A DNA stretch of 17,307 nucleotides, from assembly GCA_032433595.1 (NCBI GenBank), contig JASWJB010000555.1, positions 1 to 17,307 on the forward strand. The letters run 5' to 3'. A program made the translations under genes and the position numbers. The notes beneath the pieces were generated by a model that made no database searches, was not told the DNA's origin, and saw nothing but the letters and a program-made list of their open reading frames with translations. Positions 9,971-17,307 of this stretch are shown here, one piece after another (within the stretch, counting starts at the first letter, position 1; each line of letters starts with the position of its first letter). Source of the stretch: Conoideocrella luteorostrata (taxonomy: Eukaryota; Ascomycota; Sordariomycetes; Hypocreales; Clavicipitaceae).

Positions 9971-11934
9971 ATGGCTGAAATCATCGGCACAACAGTCGGG
10001 GTGATTGGCTTTTTGGGTCAACTCTTCGACGGGTGCGTCAAAGCCTACGGCTACTTCACCACGGCGTCGCAGCTCGACACTGACTCCCAACGGATGATGT
10101 GCAAGGTCCGCATAGAGGAGATGCGACTCGTGGTCTGGGGACGAGAATGGGGCGTCGCCGAGGGCAAGCTGGAGGCGCATCTGGAATGCGAGAAGAATCC
10201 GCAGCTGAGAAAGCTGGCGATTCAGATCATGGAAGAGCTGCACGGGACCGTGACGGACTTCGCCAAGCTGAAGGAGAGGTATGGGCTGCAGGAAGACGTT
10301 ACGGGTGGGGTTGGAGGCAAAGCGTCATCCTCGCCGTCGACGTCGACATCGAGGAAGGGATCTCTGAAGGATGAGGGCGCGGCAGTGGGTGGTAGAGGGG
10401 GGTCAATGATGGAGAGAAGTTGGAGGAAGGAATGGAGCTTGAGGACAAAGTGGGTTATTGCTGGTGAGGCAACTTCTTATGCATTTTGGGGATATTGGGG
10501 GGGGGGGTAAGGGGCAGAATGGAGGATGGAGGGGAGAGGTGATGAAGTGTCAATTGTGAAAACTGATTTGCTGATCTTGTTGACTAACCGGACGGTAGAT
10601 AAGGACAAGTTTACAAATCTGTTGAGAGACTTGAAAGGTACGTACGTGTGTGTGTGTGCGCGTGCTGTTTGCCATCGCGCATAGCTTGATCGACCGACTT
10701 CCTGACTTCACGAGCAGACTTCAACGACGGCCTCGAGCGCCTCTTCCCGCCCTCCCAGCTGCCGTCCTTCCAGCGCGCCTGGACGCATCGCCTCCTAGAA
10801 TCCGCTCAACGCGACCTCACGCAGCTGTCCCTCCTCGAGACAGCCTCGTCCGACACATACCCGCAGCTCAAGACGTCGGCGAACCTGAAAAGCCTCCGCA
10901 TCAACCTGGACAGCAAGCCCCAAAGCGCATTCAAGCCCACCTTTGCGCTCAAAGTGCCCCGTACAGCCCTCACAATTACGCCCCCCTCCCCTGAATCCCA
11001 GACTGTGAACCAAAGGACGTCCTCGTCTTCTTCTTCTTCGTCGTCGACTCCCATTGTCGACTCCCGCCGCCGCAGATGTCAAGGCCACCACTCCACAGCC
11101 GGCGACATCATCGTCGAATGGGTCGACTACGACCGCGACGCCATCGACGAGCGAGTCGCCCACGTCCGCCGCATGGATGACCTCGCCCGCATGATGCACT
11201 CGGCGTCCACGTCGCACCCTGATCTCCACGCCATCGACTGCGTAGGCTACACCGACGACACCCCCAACTCCCGCTACGGGCTCATCTACAAGGCCCCCTC
11301 GTCGAGCTACTCAACCCTCCATGCCCTCATATCCAGCAGCGACCTCAAGACGCCCGACCTCGACCAGCGCATCCGTCTGGCACACACCCTCGCCGTGGCC
11401 CTCTGGTCCCTCCACTCCCTCGACTGGCTTCACAAATCCCTCTGTTCCTCCAACATCACCTTCTTTCCTTCCGCCTTTTCCACCTCGGCCAACTCGCCCA
11501 CCGCAACCGCCGCCCTCATCCCCGACATCTCGGACCCCTACCTCATCGGCTTCGATGCCTCCCGCCCGGACCTCGACACGGCCCTCTCCATGGTCCCCAA
11601 GAACCCTTCCATCGAGAACATCCACCGTCACCCAGCCAGCACCCGCGGCCTGACCTACTGCAAAGCCTTCGACGTCTACTCCCTGGGCCTGGTGCTTCTC
11701 GAGATCGGGCTCTGGAAGGTCCTCCAGGCGTATTACAAGCCGCACTACTCAGCGGATCGGTGGCGGGACAAGGTCGTCCTGGCCGTACTTGTGCCCGGCC
11801 TCGGCAGCAAAGTCGGTAAGCGGTTCAGAGAGACCGTGGAGATGTGTCTGGCTGTGAATGAGCATCTGTCCAGTGAGCAGGCTGGCAAGATTATGGAGAG
11901 AGTAGTGGCCACGCTGGAGAGCATACATGTGTGA
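9971..11934 (+). CDS. HeLo-domain protein with C-terminal pseudokinase
   Basis: HeLo domains (HET-S, HELLP) are N-terminal helical bundles that permeabilise membranes in fungal programmed cell death. Exons are 9971-10463, 10599-10637 and 10718-11934, with GT-AG introns of 135 and 80 nt, giving 582 residues. The HeLo-like part spans about 1-235: a hydrophobic N-terminus (MAEIIGTTVGVIGFLGQLFD), then CVKAYGYF, SQLDTDSQRM and RLVVWGREWGV, as in the HET-S fold. The join at 160-180 restores KWVIADKDKFTNLLRDLKDF, typical of the family. A Gly/Ser-rich linker (111-145) interrupts it. After a serine run (279-287), residues about 306-582 resemble a protein kinase: LWSLHSLDWLHKSLCSSNITFF stands in for the catalytic loop but has HKS instead of HRD. 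LIGFDASR (453-460) replaces DFG, and DVYSLGLVLLEIGLW (496-510) matches helix F. No glycine loop or VAIK lysine is visible. Catalytic inactivity and a death role are inferred. An upstream in-frame ATG at 9863 is less likely. Confidence 0.82.
10497..10507 (+). repeat. G11 homopolymer in HeLo gene intron 1
   Basis: Eleven consecutive G residues lie 33 bases past the 5' splice site. The tract could form structure in the pre-mRNA and is error-prone in sequencing, but being intronic it does not affect the frame of the model. Confidence 0.8.
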
Positions 11935-13093
11935 GCGGCGGCGGCGGCAGTAGCAGCGGCAGCACAGCATTAGAGGCCATGTAGAGAAATCGATAGATAA
12001 AAACTACTCATGTGCACATGTAAGTATATATATGTGTGTGTGTGTGTGTTTGTGTGCTCGAAAGTCACAAGTAGTAAAATTCAACACTTCAGCTACTCAC
12101 GAGAGGTCTGAAACATCGGGTCGGACAAGTACTTAAGCCATAATATCACTGCTTAGATTGCCCAATGAATGACAGAAACCATAGGTATTGTGGCAGTGGC
12201 AGTGGCATTGTGGCATGTGCAAATGCACCAAAGCCGGTAGACAGCAAATTCGCTGCCGTCACCATACATAGACTAATACAACACCTTCTCATTCAACTGC
12301 GACACATTCAGTTTGGTTACCTACCAGTTGAATCGGATCAACCTACACTGACCGTACTTCACACCAATTGGCAGCACGGCAAGGCTCGCGTGGAATGATT
12401 CGGCGATCATGTCAAGCAGTTCGCCATTCACAGTGGCCAGAAGCTCGTAACATAATCAAATGAAATTCATGCCATGCCTTCGATGTATATATATATATGT
12501 AACCACTTCGCTGCCACCCCATTTCCCTCTTGCTCCCTTAAAAAACATGATATTACCCAATGATGGAAATAAACAAAACCGGATAGCAAAGAGTCAGGTA
12601 AAACATGAAGCTGAGAACAGAGCTTTGAAGTAAAACAATACCAAGCAATCATAAAGCCGAATAGAATGAAAGTGCAAATAATGAACATCCCGGTCGTCTC
12701 CCCCTATTGCGCCGTTGCAATTCAATACCGTGGAGAAAACAAAAATACATCAAGACCGTCAGAACTTTATCTCCTGGTTCATCTCAGGCCATCGTTTGCG
12801 TCATACGAACCCTCTGCCCCTCCCCCCTTGATTCTTCTCCATCCCCATCCTCTTTGGCAACTGCTTCGTCATTGAAGTCTAGCTCATCGCAGCATCAAGC
12901 GTGTGTCTGTAGTAGAAACGTCTCCAAAAAATACATGCATGTACGCAGTAAAGGCAACACGAACCGCTCGTCGTAGACGTCAAGAGTATCATGATCGTTA
13001 AAAAGCAGAAACAAAAAAACTCGGCTTGTCCGTGGGTATAAGAAATGTGTGTTCAAGTCACCGATGCTGAATCTCTTGGGTTAGGCCAGTCCC
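11935..13093. other. Convergent intergenic region, HeLo gene / CDC14
   Basis: This should contain the 3' UTRs of both convergent genes. No gene is supported. Simple sequence includes a GCGGCGGCGG-type tract (about 11936-11966), the 12-bp palindrome CATGTGCACATG (12009-12020), TA then GT dinucleotides (about 12024-12056), three tandem GTGGCA units (12190-12207), and a TA tract (about 12485-12499). Confidence 0.5.
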
Positions 13094-15124
13094 CTATGAT
13101 GACGAGCCCGAGACTTTCCGCGCCGTGGTCGCTGCCATGGCCGACGCAGACATGCTTGCGCTTCCAACCCGACCGCTCGTCTTTCGAACACCGGCTGAGT
13201 CCTTGGCTCGCAATGGAGATTCGGAGCCTGCACGCTTGCTGCTGCGAACCTTAGTCATGACGCTAGGTGTACTAGCAACACGATCCACCGTCTTTGGTCG
13301 ACCGGAGCCAACATTCTCCGCATCTTGAGAAGCATCATTGTTGATGACATAGACAGTTGATGTCGTTTGGCTGACCGCGCGGACCTTTTCGTTACGAATC
13401 GGTGACTGCGACCCCTTGCGATGGCTTCTCATCCGGAGATGCAGCTCCTCGTCAGAGTCAGTTCCTTGTGAGTGGCGGTGCATCGTCATGATTTCCGTCT
13501 CATGCTCGATACCCTTCTCTTCCTCTCCGCTTGTCCTATGAGCACCTGATCGTTGGTACGGGTGATGGCGATCGGCGGCACGGGTAGTTTTTCGGGGTTG
13601 GCCAGGAGTAGGGGCTGGCAGATAGTCTTCCTGTACACCATTCTTGCGATCCTTGTCGACTTCGCTGAGTGGAGTGCGGTTGGAAGGACTTGGGTTGGGA
13701 GGAGTAGACATTCCTCCATGGCGAAGGTTTGTCTTTTGCATTGCTCGGATAGGTGTGCTTGGGGTAGGGTTGGCAGCAGCCATCTCTTTTCTCAAACGGC
13801 GCTCAACACGCTCTTCCACCCACCACTCTCGGAACGTACCCTGATTGAGATGTAACCAGTGTTGCTGAGGACCAACGACCATACCAGGGCGCATGAATCG
13901 CATGAATGAGATGACCTCGTCCGCGGTGAAACCATGTCGGTAAATAAGGTATGCACCAATGAGACAGCCAGTTCGGCCAAGACCTGCTTTGCAGTGGACA
14001 GCAATGCCCTTCTTCTTGACGGTGATGGTCTCATGAGCCAACCGGATGAATTTGCGGACAGTTGTCAACGGTGGACAAGTGCCGTCATCGAAGATCATGT
14101 CAAGGTGTTGGATCCCCAAAGCTTCGAAGTATGACGGGGAATACAGATGTGAGTTTAAACGAACCACCAGGCCAATGCTCTTGTCGGAAAAGTGTGTCAG
14201 AACGTTCTTGAAGGGCTGCGGCAGAGTTGGATGAGCATCAACTGCGGCCAAATCTCTTGGCAGCATCGGAAACAAATCTGAGTCTTCTGTGATCTTGGCG
14301 ATGGGAGTGTGCTGAGGCGAAGCAAAGGCCAGGAAATGTGGCGTGATCCAGTTGAAGTCTCCATGTTCTACACGCTCGTATTTTTCGTACATTTCGAGAT
14401 CGAAGTTGTCCAGATCAATGCACTTCTCCTCCTTGGCTTTCCAAACACCATAGACAACATCCTGGACGGTGATGCCATAATCTGCTTGGCTGTATCCGGC
14501 ATCTCGGAAAGGCATCATCGGGGGGTCGACCTGAGCAATGGGAGCGAGGGCCAGGTGAGGCGGCCAATTTTGAATCAAGACCATGTAGCACGCGAGCATA
14601 CAAGCAGCGTTGGCGCGGCCTAGGAAGAAAGTACAACAGGTCAGTATCAAGCTTCAGCTTTGCTTGACAGGTTCGAGCGACTCACTTCTCGGGTCAGCGG
14701 CGCTCCAGAAGACAACAGGTCGGTCCTTGTTCTCCTTGGCACCGAGAATGTCGTGGAATCGAATGGCAAAGCGGTACAAGTGACCAATGTGCAGCGGGCC
14801 AAAGTCATGGTGGAAAGCATTGTACAGGAGGCTATCATCTACGGTGAAATAGCATGGCGCCGGACGACCCCCGCTAGTTGACGAGATGGATTCCGCCGCT
14901 CTATGCGATCGCTTTCTCGAGGAGACGGGAGTTTCACTGCCGGGAAACAGTGTGTTGGCAGTCGGAGGGTGGACATAAGCGCCGAGATACAGACGGTCTG
15001 CGGCGGAAGAAGACGGCGGTTAGCAAAAGTCACGCTCAGAACCGACGTCAATCCAATGGGGCATACCTGGAATATACTCAATGAGCTGCCCCATGTTCTG
15101 TGCGTGCCTGGAAGAAGGAGCCAT
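13094..15124 (-). CDS. Cdc14 dual-specificity protein phosphatase
   Basis: Cdc14 removes phosphate from Cdk sites (pSer-Pro) and drives mitotic exit, cytokinesis and septation. It moves between nucleolus, nucleus and spindle or septum. Minus-strand exons are 15124-15067, 14997-14686 and 14619-13094, with GT-AG introns of 69 and 66 nt, giving 631 residues. The N-terminal domain holds IEYIPDRLYLGAY and FHHDFGPLHIGHLYRF. The first two exon ends join as DPRSRANAACML, matching human Cdc14's CCDPRKRANAAF. The catalytic domain has YERVEHGDFNWI and the signature HCKAGLGRTG with nucleophile Cys333 and Arg339. The likely general acid is Asp302 in FDDG, and PGMVVGPQQHWL follows. The tail (about 395-631) is basic, Ser/Thr-rich and low-complexity. 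It contains three full Cdk-type sites: TPIR (412), SPIR (529) and SPLR (591). Length is similar to other filamentous fungal Cdc14. It shares a divergent promoter region with PCC1. Secure assignment. Confidence 0.96.
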
Positions 15125-15888
15125 TGATCCAGGCTCACGCTTCGCGGCAATAGCTTTCAAGCAACCGTTTTCAATGTTACGGTGTCAGATGAAAAGCGGC
15201 TAAATCAGGAAGAGACAAAATTCACGCAAGGAGTGACAATGCAAGGAAAAGCAGAAATGGTCAATACGGATGCTCAGATCTCCCAAGGCAAACCAATGCG
15301 ACGTTCCGGTTGAATCGTGCAGCAGGCAAGGTCAAAAAGCGGTGTCAACCTTATTTCAAGCTCAACACCCTCTTTCTCTTGATCACCAACAAGGTGGGAA
15401 AACAGCACTCGTCTTCACCAGCAACGCAAGGTTGGCTGGTCAAGATTCTTGTATATCGTCAACTTCGTATTGTGTGTGAACGGAACAAAGGTTGCTCGGT
15501 TTCGTCGTAACTATAATTCGTCTTAATCGACTAAACAAGGTCAAGGGCAGCACACGATGCCAGCCGAGGATGGGATGGAAGGAAGATAAGATGAGGGGAA
15601 TGTAAGGGAAGAGAAGGGGAGTTGGCAGCCTTGACGGGCATTCGCGATGTTTTTGTAAGTATAAAAGAAGAAGCGAAGCAACGCAAACGGGCGGAGGACG
15701 TTTCTATCAAGTGGAAACTCGCTACTTGTTATTCTTGCTGGGGCGAATTTCATGCTCCATGTTTTACCTACCCCGGCCATACATAACAAGACCAGAGGGG
15801 AGCGGCCTTGTTGTGGGCCGCCTTGGTCGTCAGGGCAACGGCAGACTCAAAAGCAACGGCGAGGGACGGCTTGGAGACCCGTTTGGGG

Positions 15889-15939
15889 GTGCATGAGCCA
15901 CAACGCAGCCCATGTGAGTGGCATGTGTGGCTCATGCAC
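15889..15939. repeat. Perfect 14-bp inverted repeat
   Basis: GTGCATGAGCCACA (15889-15902) and TGTGGCTCATGCAC (15926-15939) are exact reverse complements separated by 23 bases. The structure could be a hairpin or a dyad protein-binding site. It sits about 770 bp upstream of the CDC14 start and 400 bp upstream of the PCC1 start. Confidence 0.85.
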
Positions 15940-15979
15940 GAAACTTCCAGACCCGCCGTGCATTCCAATCCAATGTTTT

Positions 15980-16050
15980 GTTACGGAGTAACTAGTTGCC
16001 AACACTTGCTCGGCGGGTAGCCAGACAACTAGTTAGTTGCTCCGTAGTTA
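15980..16050. repeat. Imperfect inverted repeat built from TACGGAGTA units
   Basis: The left arm (TTACGGAGTAACTAGTTG, 15981-15998) pairs with the right arm CAACTAGTTAGTTGCTCCGTAG (16026-16047). Apart from the outermost base there is one mismatch, and the right arm has four extra bases, a duplicated AACT. The spacer is about 27 bases. The left arm holds an exact TACGGAGTA (15982-15990) and the right arm a CTCCGTA. Confidence 0.75.
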
Positions 16051-16336
16051 GGGTCAATTCTTTTTTTGGTCCTTTTCTACCCCCGGCTGACGGCGCCAGT
16101 TCCCACCCACCGGGATACTTTCGTTGTTGTCGACCAGTGCTGCCCCTCCATCTGAATCAACTTGCGACAACACCAGCCCCAGCCACAGCTCAGCACTGGA
16201 CCGCAAAACTCTTTTGATCTCATCCCATTCCACCTCTGTACCGCGTTTACTCTGTCGTCTTCGCGAAACCACATCCCGCCCTAGAATCAAGTCTCATCCT
16301 CTTACAGTCCCGCGGGGGGCCACTCCGTTCATCGTC

Positions 16337-16806
16337 ATGGGTTCTTCTTCAGCCCAGTTCCCTTGCTCATTGTATGTCTTCCCCTCCTTCCAGCCCATCC
16401 TATCCCTCGCATAGTACCAGCGACTAGAGCAGATAATAGCCCTGCCTTTGCTCCCTTTACCATCACCCATAATCATAATATATTGTCTTGTTACGCACAC
16501 TAACCGCGCATTTTCATATCCCACAACAGAGCTCTAAGTGTGCCGCTCCCCACCGCACGACTCGCATCCACAGCCCTTCAAGCTCTCCAAGTCGATCCCG
16601 AGCTCTCTCCCCTCGTCCAGAGACAGTTATACCTAGGGAGAGGTGCAGATGAGGCTGTGTTAAGGGTAGATTATCAGGCAACTACGAATCGCATGTTGCG
16701 GGTGGTGGTTAATTCATTCATGGACAGTGTAAAGCTTGTGCTCGAGGTCATGGAACAATTAGATGTCGATGTTCTATCCAAGTCAGAAAATGAAATGCCA
16801 TCATGA
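16337..16806 (+). CDS. Pcc1, KEOPS/EKC complex subunit
   Basis: Pcc1 (LAGE3 in mammals) is a small dimerising subunit of the KEOPS/EKC complex. With Kae1, Bud32 and Cgi121 it makes t6A37 on ANN-decoding tRNAs, and it has also been linked to telomeres and transcription. Exons are 16337-16371 and 16530-16806, joined across a 158-nt GT-AG intron (GTATGT...ACAACAG), giving 103 residues against 88 in yeast. The family pattern is seen end to end: a first strand SLALSVPLPTARLASTALQAL, then VDPEL, LRVDYQA and the conserved LRVVVNSFMDSVKLVLEVMEQLD. The last of these matches yeast LRVGVSSIIDSIKTIVEAMDVL. An extra short segment (SPLVQRQLYLGRGADEA) lies before the third strand. Only the spliced form gives a complete N-terminus, and exon 1 encodes just 11 residues plus two bases. 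Confident on family. Confidence 0.9.
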
Positions 16807-17307
16807 CACTGGAGACTGGATTGGCGTGATCTAAATTGACGTGACACGGCAGTAGGGTCAAATCGACCTAAAAAACAGGCCTCGCCATTTCAAGAATAGC
16901 AGGACATGAGCACTCACACGCGATGTGACCATACCATTTGTACCATCTTTGAAGCAGGACACCATCATTTATCTATGTTCAAAGTGCTGAACTCATGTCT
17001 CATCTGACTAGTGTAAAATGGGACACATTAACCAAGCGGCGTATTCCGTTCCACTCGTAGTAGTCTACGCAACGTCCTCTAACAAGAATATCCAAACCAC
17101 CAACCGCAGGAAACACCGATCCACAAGCAGAAAACGCCACCTAGTACACAAACAATCAAGGAATCTATACCTCCAGCCCACACCAACAGGTAAATGCTCA
17201 AAGCACCCAAATATGTCATCCGAAAAAGCCCCGCACGCGCCAATCCATACCGTAAGATATCATCCGACCGTTGAGACACAAGCCTCATTTTCTACCTACC
17301 CATGCCA
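16807..17307. other. Region downstream of PCC1
   Basis: I see no supported gene. A minus-strand frame (17288-17079, 69 codons) is hydrophobic in its middle (MTYLGALSIYLLVWAG). It could be part of an exon of a gene extending beyond the window, but nothing recognisable supports it. The inverted pentamer CGTAG/CTACG sits near 17056-17069. The first part probably contains the PCC1 3' UTR. Confidence 0.4.

Larger units (their letters stand above)
15125..16336. promoter_or_regulatory. Divergent promoter region, CDC14 / PCC1
   Basis: About 1.2 kb separates the two start codons and should carry both promoters and leaders. Frames of up to about 100 codons on either strand have no recognisable domain. 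The right-hand part (16100-16330) is C- and T-rich, as expected for the PCC1 leader. Two inverted repeats, described separately, lie within 170 bp near the middle (15889-15939 and 15980-16050). Confidence 0.55.

Noticed and set aside
10277..10300. Alternative intron donor (GGTATGGG) within HeLo exon 1
   Set aside because: Using it would remove the KWVIA segment, which completes the family-typical KWVIADKDKF across the chosen intron; frame and family pattern favour the 10463/10599 join.
11311..11745. Minus-strand 144-codon Gly/Val/Glu-rich ORF
   Set aside because: It is the antisense shadow of the GC-rich pseudokinase exon; its composition reflects codon usage on the other strand.
17079..17288. 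Hydrophobic minus-strand 69-codon ORF at the window edge
   Set aside because: Could be a membrane protein exon, but no family is recognisable and the gene, if any, extends out of view.

Overview
The window looks like chromosomal DNA of a filamentous ascomycete (Pezizomycotina). Genes have short GT-AG introns of 63-158 nt, 1-1.5 kb intergenic gaps, and CT-rich leaders. Protein resemblances fit Sordariomycetes. Hypocreales is my guess; no marker gene settles it.

Six genes can be supported. In order: (1) a minus-strand U2 snRNP SF3b p14 branch-site RRM protein (2405-3164, five exons); (2) a plus-strand MBD4-type HhH-GPD DNA glycosylase without an MBD (4509-6167, uninterrupted ORF); (3) the plus-strand ER cargo receptor Erv29/SURF4 (7710-8856, four exons); (4) a plus-strand HeLo-domain protein with a kinase-like C-terminus that lacks catalytic residues (9971-11934, three exons); (5) the minus-strand phosphatase Cdc14 (13094-15124, three exons); (6) the plus-strand KEOPS subunit Pcc1 (16337-16806, two exons). 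All exon joins were worked out by hand. Each keeps frame and uses GT-AG sites, and every total is a multiple of three.

The SF3b p14 and glycosylase genes are divergent, as are CDC14 and PCC1. The HeLo gene and CDC14 converge. The genes do not form a pathway or an obvious cluster. Four are housekeeping (splicing, ER export, mitotic exit, tRNA t6A), one is DNA repair, and the HeLo-pseudokinase is an accessory-type candidate cell-death effector.

The most unusual noncoding signal is a short interspersed repeat. The 9-mer TACGGAGTA (or its complement) occurs at ten loci, where about 0.13 would be expected by chance. Two loci form perfect or near-perfect palindromes, one lies inside the last codons of the glycosylase gene, and one pair forms an inverted repeat between CDC14 and PCC1. 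A second, perfect 14-bp inverted repeat lies close by in the same intergenic region. No tRNA, rRNA, CRISPR array, recognisable transposase or viral gene was seen.
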